DNA from: Echinostoma caproni
Lineage: Eukaryota; Platyhelminthes; Trematoda; Plagiorchiida; Echinostomatidae
DNA: 64,000 bases
NCBI GenBank assembly: GCA_900618425.1
Contig: UZAN01039859.1
Coordinates: 37,503-101,502, forward strand
Direction of reading: 5' to 3'
The stretch's first letter is position 1, and each line of letters starts with the position of its first letter. This document shows positions 15,020-26,762 of the stretch, in pieces. The notes beneath the pieces were generated by a model. The model did not search any database. It was not told where the DNA came from and saw only the letters and a list, made by a program, of their open reading frames with translations. The position numbers were made by a program, and so were the translations under genes.

Positions 15020-15365
15020 AATAAATGAAAAGAGATAAGCAATGTAGAATATGTTTGCTCAACTTAATAAACGGTCTCAAGAAACAGAAATCTATGATTA
15101 AAGAGAATGAATTCCCTTGCTTATTTGCGTGAAATATTTTTGAAATCTCAGCTGTAACTTTTGAACCACATAAATTTTATCGCATCACTGAAGGTCACGC
15201 AAATTCAAACGGTGGTAGGATAAAACTATGAACATGGATGCGGGAGACAAAATCAGAAATAAATACACCTTACCCATAGCCATCAATATACAAGTAGGAT
15301 AGTGGAGAATGAACTTTATTTCCCAACCGAGAGTGATTCTGCACGAGTTTGATCAACACCTGTTT
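15020..15365 (-). repeat. Family C dispersed repeat, nearly full copy
   Basis: Reverse-complemented, this segment aligns by eye along its length with 28425-28790: the same start (caggtgttgatcaaactcg), then a shared gtatttatt/tgacttt region, the shared core gttcaaaagttacagctgag, and a shared end (ttcattTattgcacag). No coding capacity, terminal inverted repeat or tRNA boxes were found, so the class of element is unknown. Confidence 0.75.
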
Positions 15366-15504
15366 AATTTTGCGCTATTTTTGGTTGCAGATTTCCCTAG
15401 CTTTTTGCTAAAACAAAAGTACGCTTTGCGTAACTTATATTGCCGACAGGTGACGGAAAAGATTGAACTTATTTATTGTTACAGCCTCCCCTCCCCTCCC
15501 AATC

Positions 15505-15522
15505 ATATATATATATATATAT
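15505..15522. repeat. (AT)n microsatellite
   Basis: A short perfect AT run, preceded by a C-rich tract (cctcccctccc). Confidence 0.9.
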
Positions 15523-15674
15523 GAATTATTTAGTGAGTTAGTAATCTTTTGGATTATCCGCTATTGGCTTAGCTTAATAATAGCAGAACATTCATAACTT
15601 TTATGAAGGTTATCCTCGAGATACTTTCATACGGCATGGCGATTCTCCCTGTAAACATCTACATATCAGCAACA

Positions 15675-15690
15675 CAACAACAACAACAAC
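15675..15690. repeat. Short (CAA)n repeat
   Basis: Five to six CAA units are seen directly; no other significance. Confidence 0.85.
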
Positions 15691-16439
15691 CATGATGACG
15701 AACTCACGGGTGTACTCTCGATCGTCACATATATTGATGTAACTGCCCTTTACATTAGATAAATGTGAACTTCATTGAAACGATAATTTTTCCGGGGCTC
15801 GGTGACCAATCAGACAGTCTCGAAGGTGATGAAGTAAACAAAATGGGGATTGTGAAACAAAGCATTGACAAAAAATGAGGCGTAGCTAAAAATTAGAAAT
15901 ATGTGAAATAGATAAACAAAAACTTAGAAGTTAAGCTTCAGGTCAACGATAAGGGAAGATGAATATCGAGGAGGTGGCGGGGAGCGAAGAAGTCCGTGGA
16001 TGAGAACGCCTAGGGGAATGTGTGTGGCACTGCGGTTACCATGGCAGAATCAGTCACATCACGGAAGCGTTTTAAGTGTAAGTGGTCCTGAGTGCGAATA
16101 TTTACTCGAGCATTGGTTAAAAAATGGTTTCTATATAGTAAGGAGAGGCCCTGCCTCCCGCCCCGCCCCCATCACTCCCCACTCTTACCGTGCCGTCCAA
16201 TCCACTTTGAAGTAAAATCTCAAACAAGCATACACTATGAGCTAGGCGAGGTATCGTGGACAGTCTCCACATACGAAATCTATCAGATTGAGACGGTGAG
16301 TGTACGAACGTCCATAAGGTTTGGCTGTTTTTTGTTTGATAAATAGTGCTCCATGCAAATGTATTTTTCATTGAATGTCAGTTTTAATTATTATTTCCTA
16401 TGCAGTTCGGTCTGATATTTCGATGCACTCAATAAAACT
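15691..16439. other. No recognisable feature
   Basis: Short overlapping open frames on both strands around 16000-16370 have no domain I recognise. A C-rich patch at 16150-16195 stands out only in composition. Confidence 0.5.
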
Positions 16440-16742
16440 TCCTTTCTAGCGTCGAACTCCACAATTAAACTTTTCCGAATAGGCGACTGTCGCAATAGTG
16501 TTGCCTCGGACATCGGAAACAGTGTGCCGAGAACTTGATCATATTCACAGATAACGCAAACGTTTCCGGGAACAGTTCACGAAACAATCGTGCTTCTTGA
16601 TTCTGCGCTTAGACACTACGCTTACTGACGATTAATTGTATCACTGCTGCTGCGATTGTGTATGCCACTTTTCACACCCCGAGTGTAGATTGTATCATGC
16701 CCTGCCTAGATCTTGTGGACTAATGTAAATAAATAAATTTAT
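16440..16742 (+). repeat. Possible retroposon 3' end with AAATAAATAAAT tail
   Basis: A roughly 300-base mixed-composition segment ends at 16725-16740 in TGTAAATAAATAAATTT. The same A-rich tail type closes the LINE tail at 51051-51065 (minus) and the tRNA-like retroposon near 18735 (minus). No coding sequence was recognised. The tail is seen; that the upstream sequence is a retroposon is inference. Confidence 0.3.
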
Positions 16743-17149
16743 CCAAAAGAGGGACAAGCAGAATATGTCAAGGTGCTTCGTACCATATACCAGTCTGTTT
16801 TCAATTCACTTTGTGCAACCTCTAAACGTGCCTTATTGTGCAACAGTTTTGGTAGCTGTCTTTTAGAAGTTCATTGAAATGAAGGGGTAGAGAGAAGATT
16901 GGAAAGTTCAAATCATTGGCAAAAGGAGAAAATGGAGATTTCCGGTGAACTAACCGTATACTGTGGAAAATTATTTTGATGATCGATTCACCCGGTGTCG
17001 ATTAAATAAAACAAGTGATCCTTTTAGTCCATAATTAATGCCAGTGAAAATAACACCTCAATAAACCAAAACGGTAAAAAATTGTTTACAAAGGCCCATT
17101 CACCAAGCGGAGTCGACACGTCACTCACCATTACAAGGTCTTAGAGGCA

Positions 17150-17290
17150 GTCTATGTGCACCTACTTGACCACTGCTAGCCATCACCACCAGTGATCCAC
17201 CGAATCCAGTGGTACTCGAACTCAGTAATGTGGGAATGGTAACCTGGCATGCGAATCACTTTGGTAGGGCAGACTGACTCGCATGAGCTT
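17150..17290 (-). repeat. tRNA-like box B segment, possible family B relative
   Basis: On the minus strand GAGTTCGAGTACC (plus 17211-17223) resembles box B, followed by ACTGGATTCGGTGGAT. That phrase is similar to the spacer between box B and the hammerhead core in family B copies. No CTGATGAG core follows and box A is not at a clear distance, so assignment is uncertain. Confidence 0.3.
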
Positions 17291-18689
17291 GCCAACGCCA
17301 GCAAGATCAGGAACCGGAATCTCAGGGTCGTTAGAAAGTCCTAAGTAATACTTCGCGTCTGAAACGAGACCTTGACTATGCTCGACAAGCACAAATTCAC
17401 AAGCATGTGTTCCTAATGGATCTTGAGCAACATGACAAGGGAAGCAGATCCCTCTCGAATTTTATTTGCAGCTCCGTGGTTCAGACTTTTTCATTTAGCA
17501 GGCGAAGTATATAGTCGTGAAGTTTGATAGGAACATAAAAATATGTGGGCAAGCATCCTATTAAACTGCAACCCTCAAGGCCAAATAATCACAAATACTT
17601 CAGTTTAGGATAATGATATTAGGCGTATTTTCCAAACCGTCACAACTTGTCTTCTAGATGCACACAGAGTGCACCATTTTTAAACATAACATGAATTATG
17701 TTCGATCCAAAAGTTCTGTATTATACGGCTTAAGGTCCCCCAAGGTTTTATTGGTTGTTTACCATACCTCAGGGCCGAAAACAAGATTGGAAACTGAAAT
17801 CATTGTTTTGCTCCTCCGGCTCTCAATATTCGTTTGCGTATTATGTTTACTATTCTTGGGCTTGTAAAAATATCATTTGTAGTAATATTGTATCCGTCTG
17901 GATCAATCCTATAGCACTTTGTAATACTAAATCATCGTTTCTTAGCTCTCTTTTATAAGGTACAGAAGCATATTGTAACCGTACTTTACCTCGTCATCCA
18001 TTAATGTCCATAACTCGATGCTATGGTTTCCCTGACTGTTTGGCTTGTATGTGATCAGGTTCTCTCTGCTATCCAATGACATCAACTGCTCGTCAAGTAA
18101 AAGTAAGGCACGAGTCTTTGAAGTGCGTTTGGCGTTTGCTACAAAACCTGATCATATAAACCGGATTTCTCGGTTGTGCTAGTCAGGGAATAAAAAGTGC
18201 TTTTTATTTCACGGGAGCGATTTCGAGGCACTGTGCCCCACGCAGACTTAAATCCCACTCGTTCGCTTCTGTCGATTGGCCAAACCCACAGAATCCTCGA
18301 GCATATTGCATCCTACAAAATACTTCCAGTTCCACCAGGACCATCGTTAATCCGTCGTCTAATGAATAGTCCTTGGAAAGGTGGAACATGGATCTTTTAA
18401 TAAAAAGGGAGAAACCGTCATGCCAACAGTTGAATTGTTTAAAAGACATCGGCTCAACACTTGAGGAAACAGTAAAAATGTTTAAAACTAGTAGTTTGTT
18501 TGGCAATTGTTTCTATCTGTGTCCGTCTGGGTGAATTTCCAGGGTTTTGAATGTGTAAGCACATCGCTGCATACTCCACTTACGTTTTTCACTGAGTTCT
18601 CAGTTAACTGGCGGGGAAAGAGACCAACCGTTTCCATTACAATTAATCCGTGAGTGATTTTTTATGGCTTATGACGTCACTATCACCTG

Positions 18690-18910
18690 CTGAGATGTAA
18701 ATGTAAATGTAAAATAATGTAAATGTCCTTTTACTTCCTTTTTTATTTATTGAATGAACAAATAGACAGTCAGCTTTCAGGAAGGGAGGCCGTGGCCATA
18801 CAAAGGCTGCCTGGGAAGATGGGTGGCGGTGGAGGGGTTCGAATCTGAGACTCCCAGGTCACAAGTTGGTGACCTAATCAGTTGACCACCACCGCCCACA
18901 GGAACTGTCC
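18690..18910 (-). mobile_element. tRNA-like retroposon with A-rich tail
   Basis: On the minus strand, beginning near 18897, GCGGTGG is followed by box A TGGTCAACTGATTAGG, a variable region, box B-like AGATTCGAACCCC, then CCACCGC, which pairs fully with the opening seven bases as an acceptor stem would. The T-stem does not pair, so it is not an intact tRNA. Downstream the element runs to an A-rich end (AATAAATAAAAAAGG, plus about 18735-18750) and a short (ATGTAA)n run at 18694-18725. The layout is that of a tRNA-derived SINE. A G+C-rich flank (18910-19030) may belong to it. Confidence 0.5.
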
Positions 18911-19030
18911 GAGGACGTCCCCACCGTCAAAAGCTGCGCTTCCGAGCGATCCCGATCAGGGATCGTCGCAGGCTTCAACCCGCCAGAGTGCAAAGGCGAG
19001 CCTCGACCTGAGGCCAAGGCATTCATGATC

Positions 19031-19860
19031 ACCCTGGTCCCGGCAGATACTGATAGCCCGTTAGGTACGAAAATTCCGAATTCTGTTGATAGAGATAGGC
19101 GCTCGATTCAAAGCGAACCCAAACAAAAGCGATCAATCAGATTTGGTAAAAATGCAAGTAAATCAAACCCCGGTGGGAAGAGGACGTACTTCAACAGTAC
19201 AACAGCAAGGGTTGTATCACATACTCAAACAACGGTGGGTTTGGTCCTATACTAGGTAAACACAGATTTGGATCGTCCAAATGAGAAACCGGTTCGCATA
19301 AACAAGTGGACAAGTAATGTGCAAACAATGAGAGGTCCGACCAATGCAGTGAACCTCGGTTTATCGCCATTGGTCCAAGTAGAGAGGACAAGACAGTACG
19401 CAGACAGAAGGGTGAGAGACAAACTGAGATTGGTTCAGACCCCGTGGAATGTGTCACAGAGGTGTGACTAACGGAGAGCAATGTCAAGGTCGAACGTATG
19501 ACGGCGACGCAAAGGGTGGAGTGGCGAACGGATTTATATGTTAACGCGGTAGTGATGACGTGGGAATAAACAAAGGGTTGATTAACTAGAACAACATACG
19601 GACAAACATGCATTGTGTGACAGGGCAAGCGGGAAGTGAATAACGTAAACAATGCAAAGGTAAGGCTCATAGTCAGTTGAAGTGAAATAGGCACTGTGAG
19701 TCGGAAAAAAACATGTGGTGGACATACTAATACAGAATATGGTAAAGATGTCAAGTGTAGGGCAGAATTCGGACAGTGATCTTCACATGGACATCCGCCG
19801 GATGTGACAATGATCGTGTGCACCCCTCAGATCAGATTAAGCTTAGAATGGCTGTTGTAC
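19031..19860. other. Purine-rich plus strand with long minus-strand open frame
   Basis: The minus strand is open from 19823 to 19191 (210 codons). The peptide is rich in S, T, L, V, P, C and H and shows no domain I know. The plus strand here is rich in G and A, which removes the TTA, CTA and TCA triplets that would read as stops on the other strand. Strand composition alone could therefore explain the open frame. It could also be part of an unrecognised mobile element. I do not call it a gene. Confidence 0.35.
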
Positions 19861-21102
19861 TTCGGGCTAAAAGTCAGAAACTTTACTTATGGGTAGACAA
19901 GCACTTTAGATGTACGACATCCAGAATTTTTCAACCTTAATTCATAATGTGTAAGATCTACGTATGTTGTTTTCCTTATCGGGGTCGTTTATTGGATATG
20001 TGCATGCCCTTATTTTTGTTCGGAAGTGACAGTTTGCGCTTCATCTTTTCCCGGTAAACAACACGAATTGTTTGTTAATCTGAAACGCATCAAGGGGCGA
20101 TAATAGAAAAGGTTTGACTTCATTTTTTTCGGCGGGCCAAAAATCGGCGAGCACGTCTGTCACGCAATTACAAACCGAAAAAGTCTCGGGTACCTTGATT
20201 TTCTGGTCGGGTTAACGGTACGATATTGAGCGTTAAATTTGCAGTGTTTTCGCGTTTCATGTTTCATTTCCCCCTTTTTGCACGACTATACATTTATGAG
20301 TATCATTACAGCAACTGACCATCAAGTTGTTTTCCGACAATTTGCAAAAATGAAAGATCTTTTCGGTAACATGGAAAAAACATAAGCCATCTATATAGTG
20401 GTCTTCTCTTATTCTCCTATATTTAGCTGAGTTGTTTATTGGATAGTGAACGAAACCATTTATACTTGTATGTTTAGTAATAAAGAGACAAAATGTATAC
20501 TTTCGAGAGACCGACGATTAAACAATTTGAGTGAGATTGTAATTGTGAAAACATGTAGGATAACAATTTCTCTAAAGTCGGACGAAATAGATAGACATGC
20601 GATCGTCTGCCAGCGGTACAGCTTCACGTGCAGGCCGTTTGTCCATTAAAAAGGTTTTCAATGATAGTACACAGTATTCTCACTTAACAAAGAAGTCCAT
20701 TTTCCACTGGTTAATTAAACAACTAATATTTCGTGGGGAACACCATACGGGGTTTATCAAACTCGTGCAAAGCTCACTAGTTATTTCTTCTAGCAGTGCT
20801 ATACATTTTTGGCATTTTTGTTTTACTATCGTTCAGCTAACTTCTTTTGCAGGAGACACTCTATATTTTCTAACTGCAACTCTAAACAAAACACTCCTCT
20901 CCTTACCCGCAATATCATGTTTCTCCGAAAGAAAATACACTAACCCTAAATACTCTTCCGATAGCTTCTAGTGTACCCAGTAAAATACATTGTAAGGAAA
21001 AAGAAAATAAGTAATTCGGGGATATGACAGTAATGGGAGGTTTAATTTCATTATTAGAGAATTTCTTCTTTTAGAGAGTAAATGAAGCGTAAAATGAAAA
21101 GC
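19861..21102. other. No supported gene; small family C fragment
   Basis: Near 20752-20785 the phrase tatcaaactcgtgcaaagctcac resembles the first 25 bases of family C, but similarity does not extend. The open frame 20597-20971 (124 codons) is unrecognised. Confidence 0.4.
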
Positions 21103-21233
21103 TAGGAAAAACTGGAAGCGGTTTCGACTTATTTTGGTCTCATCAGCAATGCAAATCCATCGACACAACTAGAAATCGAACGCGGGCCCTAACAAAGAGC
21201 GTGTAAGCTTACAACCCACTGGACAACCGGGCA
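21103..21233 (-). mobile_element. tRNA-headed retroposon with hammerhead core (family B)
   Basis: Read on the minus strand: box A GGTTGTCCAGTGGG (plus 21215-21228), box B GCGTTCGATTTC (plus 21172-21183), a spacer ending GGATTTGCATTG, then CTGATGAGACC-AAAATA-AGTCGAAAC (plus 21121-21146). CTGATGA and GAAA are the invariant strands of the hammerhead ribozyme core, and GAC/GTC forms a short stem II. After GAAAC, AC...GT can close a weak stem III. A convincing stem I partner was not found. This order matches the known schistosome Sm-alpha family. Self-cleavage of this copy is not established. Confidence 0.7.
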
Positions 21234-21251
21234 ATATATATATATATATAT
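21233..21251. repeat. (AT)n microsatellite
   Basis: A short AT run lies exactly between the family B copy and the 3' side of the LINE. Confidence 0.9.
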
Positions 21252-21429
21252 TACCAATTTGGGAACAAGAATAGTACCAACGCAATAGCAGTGATAATAA
21301 TGGCAAGAATGAATGCAGGTTATTGAAGTGATAATGAGGAAAAACAGAGGACAAGGAGAACAACTGAATGGATATTTTTGCTAGCTTCACCGTGTTGACT
21401 TTACCTTGTTTATTATAGAGAACATGGTT

Positions 21430-24236
21430 TCTGCAAACAAACCACACAACAATCCTGCCACTGAGTTCTATTATGAGCCATATCTCTCAGCGTCTCTGAT
21501 CACCGACAATCTTCATCCGTTTGGTCCCAGTCTGAAAAGCGGGCTGCACAAACCGAAGCCAATACTGAGGCTAGCTTCTTCATATCCCTTCACCAGGTTA
21601 TGGTCCGACCGTCTCGGTGCTTCTTCCAGCCTTGCCAAGCATGAAAGGATAGAGGGTGGGTAGGCATTCGCAAGCCATGACCGAGACATCGAAGGCGGTG
21701 TGGGACGATTACTTCTCTTAGAGATCAACTATCAGCATTCAGCACACGGCGAACGTCATCACTCATGCGATGTTCTCACTGGACATGGGAAATGCATCGA
21801 ACATATTGGTGGTCGAGGTCGATTGACATCTTCAGCTCAGAGAGTCCAGGTTTCGCAAACGTAAGGCAGAAAACTACGTACCTCGGCTATGTGCACACTT
21901 TCCTTAAGGGACAGTCATAATCCATGGCCGCGCCGCAGGGATCGCTGGATGGCAAAATCTGCACTAGCTTTTGCTATTTGTGATGTGATCTTTTCTCCGA
22001 CACTACCTATAATTGTGATCAACCATCTGAGGTATTTAAAGATCTAAAATATTTCTAACTGATCACTACAGAGGATGAGTGCAGGCAAAGACTCTTGCCA
22101 ATCTCGAACAAACACGTTGCACTTTGATGATGAAAAGAAAATAACATAGCTAGATACCTCTTTCGCCCAGCGGTTCAAGTATGTTGACCCGTCTGTGCAT
22201 TGTCACCCCAAAAGGCGATGTCATCATCATATTTTAATCGGAGAAATCCATTCCCTGGGAGGTGTTTTACTTCCCCGGATAAAGCGTCCTGCAGAACATC
22301 GTCCATGGCAAAGTTGAAGAGAAATGGGGATATAGACCAACCTTGTCGAACATCACTGGAGATGACCAAGAGAGTCGAAAGCTGGCCATAGGCCTTAACC
22401 CGACCTAGGTTATGACGACACAACTCTTTGAGGATAGACACACTCTTTTCGGGAACTTCAAACCTAAACAGGCAGTCCTATCGATAGAGCCAAAGGTCAC
22501 GTGAATGTCTAAGAACACAACGATCGTTCATCTGTGGAAAGTCCAACGGTGCTCTAGAAACGGTTTGAGGGTAAAGATTTAATCGATGCAAACATAATCC
22601 CGGCAAAACCCAGCCTGCTCTTCGCTGGTATGCTTCACGCGCTTGGTTTATAATCGACAAGGAATGATGGATGCAACCAGCTTCAACGTTATTGGTATAA
22701 GACTTATACCCCTGTTGTTGGCTCAAACACTAAGTAGGTCCTGGTTAGAGACGGGAGCAACAACGGATTCTCTCCACAAGGAGGGGATCTACTTGGCGTT
22801 CCAAACTTTATAGAACAGAACGTGCAGTTCTCTAACAAATATCATACCACCAACTTTGAAGATATCTGGGGGAAGGCCATGAAATCTCGGGGATTTGTGA
22901 CGTCTCAAGGCTTGAATCAGCTTGCAGATCTTCACGTTGGAAGGTGGGTCTGTTAAAAAATCGCCGTGGGTTGAGCGCCGGAATAGCTGAACTAAACTAT
23001 GCTTCGGAGCGCACCACCCAGCGTACTAAACTTCGTTGCTGGTTGTGAATACGTGAGCGGCCAGTTTCATAGACCATTTCACTCAAAGTCAAAAATTTCC
23101 TGCCGAGTACTCGAATGAGATGGAACAGCTTACGGGGAGTTTCCATTGCGGTAGCACGTTCCATCTCTGATTATTGTTGGAACTACAAGAATTTGCGATC
23201 TCTGCGTAAGCTTACTTCAAGTTTACGTCTCGTTACGAGTAGTCTCATTATACTCACTGCCGGTGGGGCTTCACCGACGTGCGTCAATTAGAAACAGAGA
23301 CTCCACGGAAATCCAGGATGTCACGGCACGAAATTTCAATCCACAACTTACCAAGCCAGCAGAATGCAGAGCATTCTTAATAAGCTACCAGCGCTGACCG
23401 ATGTAATCAGGTGGAGTTGTTCTATCTTTTCAACTATCGCTTTTCGAAACGCGCAATCCAACTGTCGTTTTGGCGTTTAGAACGTCCACCAATAGCTTGG
23501 CGCATACTTATGCCTGGTCAGATTTGAGGGGAGTGCTCCAGTACTATCGGCAGTCCTGTTTACAACCATTTGTGGCTTATAACGATGTCGTCGTCCTACA
23601 TTCGTCGCTGACTGCAAGAGAGCGAACGCCAAGTGGCGTACTGGCCATTAGATGGTCTGAAATTCATACTGGAGAGGAATGAGCGATTTTCGGAACACAG
23701 CCAACAGCCGTTCCCCGTTGTCCTAGCGACAGGAATCTAGTCCGAAGGGACCTTCACAGATGCGCCTCAGTTGGAGACGGCCGGGCTACTCTAGCATCCA
23801 AATCTCCTGCTAGAATCATGACATCAGCCAGGCTCGATATACACAGGAGGTCGTATCGTATCTTTGAATTTATCTGAGCCACAGTTCATGTTCGCGTACA
23901 CCGGAACGACAAACAAGTTGCTACTATCGGAGGGACGACTGTCTACTTTGCACAGGCCTGTAAGTCTTTTTGCGCACGAGGGACTGTCAAACAGGAATCA
24001 ATTTGACAGCATGGTTTCAGCTCTCTTAAGGGTAGACATGTCATAGCCAGCCTCAGAATGGCCTGACGGAAACTTCGCATATTGGTTAATTTGGACGGCA
24101 GTCGGATGATGGGGCTGGAATGTTGAATGCAAGTTTCCTGGACACAACACACAGTGAGGGCTAGGGTTTCGAGGGTATGAGCTGGGCATTTCATCGGGCT
24201 GTTTTGTTTTGATTTAAAACGATACAGTATAACCAT
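21430..24236 (-). mobile_element. Decayed LINE (endonuclease + reverse transcriptase)
   Basis: Fragments in several frames on the minus strand occur in LINE order. At 24236-23943 is the start of an APE-type endonuclease with VCCVQETCIQ (the catalytic-glutamate motif). Near 23800 is ILAGDLDARVARPSPTEAHL, the AGDxNA motif with N changed to D. At about 23640-23520 lie ATWRSLSCSQRR and DDDIVISHKW, the end of the endonuclease. At 22726-22478 is the RT finger region (AGWVLPGLCLHRLNLY...). At 22441-22175 is VRQGWSISPFLFNFAMDDVL followed by the catalytic box as YDDDI instead of YADDI. At 21728-21513 is the C-terminal region. Many stops and frameshifts make it non-functional. The 3' untranslated part probably reaches about 21252. 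The clade (RTE- or CR1-like) is not settled by eye. Confidence 0.85.
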
Positions 24237-24357
24237 TATTTTTGAGCTCGTTGCAACTATCCCCCTTGTTCATCACAGGGGGATTATGAGGTAGTCTGTA
24301 CCTGATTACTAGTTAGATGTCGCGTATACACTAAAGTTAAAAACGATCTAATCTGTT

Positions 24358-24475
24358 CCGAGTTGGTCAAATGGATTGTATACTTTTGTTCTATCTATAA
24401 AGTTCGCGATATTCATTTAAGTCGTGGAATCGCGCTACTGATGAGACTGTATCGAGTCCAGTGCTCCCTAGATTT
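24358..24475 (+). repeat. Possible decayed family B copy
   Basis: TTGGTCAAATGG (24363-24374) and AGTTCGCGATATT (24401-24413) sit at box A and box B spacing. About 25 bases later comes CTGATGAGACTGTATCGAGTC (24438-24458, given here in full), with a perfect four-pair stem II GACT/AGTC. The expected GAAA is missing and CAGTG follows directly, as if a short stretch were deleted. It could be a chance match. Confidence 0.35.
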
Positions 24476-24479
24476 TCCG

Positions 24480-26020
24480 CTTCGTTCGCCGTCCAGAGGA
24501 AGAAATTAACTATACAATTCATGGCATTGACCTGTTTGAAAACGTGTTCACAGTTTGTCAGTCATGAGCGCCAACGTAATTTCCGGATCAGCCTGAATTT
24601 GCAACCGATTCATTTGAAGAATAACAGGTATTGAAACTGGGTAGAATGAAAAAGTAGAAAACTTTTCACTTACTCTAAGCATGCGGATTTAAAGAAAACA
24701 CATTTGTGTGCCTTGATTTCATCAGTGCTTCAGTGTTTAGAACTTGTCGTTTTTCTTACAGTTTTTGCGATAATATTTCTTTTATATTCGTGTATTTCTC
24801 TTTTGGTAAGCGCTTTCTTGTCCATCCGCAAAAGGATACAAACGCACATCTGATTTAGATTGATCTCGCCCCAGCATTCACACAGATTCGTCATGGAACT
24901 TTTATCGCACTCTTGAACTCAGCTTCGGTTGAACTATCCACAAATGCAATTCGAATGGTCTCAATACACACGGAAATGTAGGCCACAGACCTAGTTGACC
25001 AAATCCAGATGTAATTAGCACTTTGTAAACAAAAGCACTATCCACCAGTACCGCGTTGCGTACGCTACACTGTGAACGAAATGCGGATATGTTCTGCACT
25101 ATCAGTTCCGGGCACGTCATCCAATCCTGCATTTACAAAATGATTTTATTCGCAAGATCTTAGTCCCCCATTAGTCCAGTTACATGATTAATCGTAAACA
25201 GTTGGCTCTGATTAGTTGTTACACGATGGCACACCAAATCCACCTCATTTTTTCTTTCCCGTTTTCGTAACTAATCGACTGACCGATTGTGGGCCTGAAT
25301 CCATGCGACAATCGTGAGTGGTGCCATTGAGTTTTGACCAGGAAATTTCGAGAGCGTGTACCAGAGTGGATTTTATATTTCGAGGATCTGTATACTGAAA
25401 GCTTCGAACATCGCTAATGTTCAGTGTTACTAATTGCTTTCGATACTTGGAGTGCTAGTCTATACACAATACACAAAACTCGTTGTCCATTCAAGTCGAA
25501 TACTCTGATTCTATAGTATATGGGAAGTAATCGACGAAGCGCTATCGTACCAGTTCCTCCGCCTGGAAGACACCGTGACTGGTGGGTGCTCTTGGATAAA
25601 TTTCGATGGATATTTCGTCAATAGACATCACAGATGAACATAAGGTGATAGACGATCACTCAGGAGGTCACCGGAATTAATGAAATAATGCTCGCACACT
25701 TGATTAGTGAAGTGTTTGAGAATCAGCAACTGATTGGAGTCTGATTGACTGAACTTCTCAATGTATCCCTTAAGTATAGTGTTATGGTAATTAAATGCGA
25801 TTCTTGTAAAAATGAATGATCAAAAACATTTGCTAACCTACATCACCTTTCTCGATCATAAATCACAGTGTTGTTTGATACCTTGTAGTCATACATGAAA
25901 GCAACGGAGTAATGAGATTCTATCGAAAAAAAATGAATTTCCTCATGTACAAAAGAGAAATGAATTGTAAACTTAGCAGCACAGATGAACCGTACAACAG
26001 CTTCGTCCTGGTTATACCCG
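24480..26020. other. No recognisable feature
   Basis: Only short unrecognised open frames were seen. Confidence 0.5.
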
Positions 26021-26085
26021 CGGATTAGACCAAACTAGATCAAAACAGTTGTACAGTGTTTCCGAGCTCTTCAGTCCACACATTG
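26021..26085 (+). repeat. 3' fragment of family B retroposon
   Basis: The segment gattagaccaaactagatc, then aaaacagttgtacagtgttt, lines up with 41868-41930 (gtgagacccaattaggtcg, then aaacagctgcacagtgttt). The hammerhead CTGATGA strand is degraded, but a GA[T/C]C-type stem II and the ACA...TGT hairpin persist. No tRNA head was seen. Confidence 0.45.
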
Positions 26086-26762
26086 TATTCTTTTCTTGTC
26101 GCGGGTGTAAGCTGCGTATCATCACAAGTGTCCCTCAATGGACTGTTCAACAATAGTTTGTGTAAAAACAAATGAATTCCACAATAAGAATTGAAATGCT
26201 GAAATAATACGCATCTTCGGCACAAGTGAATGGAAGAGTGGAAAGCTGTTGGCCGCATATTCTTTCCCAAAGCGTGGTGAAAGTGATCACATGCTGTCGA
26301 AGATACCCCTCTGGTTATGTGGTGTTACTTTTCTGTTATACCCTCCAGTGCATAATGCGAAACTCATAGTGACAAGATTTCGTTTTTTAATTCCGAAAAC
26401 CGGGAACGTCAGATCTGAAACTCGGAATGGCGAACCACGTAAAGCACTAATATCTTGGTTGTGTTGTTTCGCCACGAACGGCAGAACAATTAGGAGTTTT
26501 GCGTACTCTTCAGATAGGAGACTACCATTAGACATGTCAACATTTCGTACAATCTTTTCCATCCATCCCGAATGCAAATAATATGGAATGAGCCTCTGAA
26601 TCAAAGTTTCTAAGACATTTTTTAGAATCTCCTGAACTCAGATTTTGACTGAATAATACACCAAAACCACAACCTGAAGAAAAAATCACAAATGCCTTGG
26701 TTTTCGACATCTTCTATTCAGCCTGTAAACAAATAGGAAACAGGATAGGCTGAAATAGTTGT
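26086..26762. other. No recognisable feature
   Basis: Overlapping open frames of about 105-110 codons lie on both strands at 26249-26604; neither shows a known domain. Confidence 0.45.
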
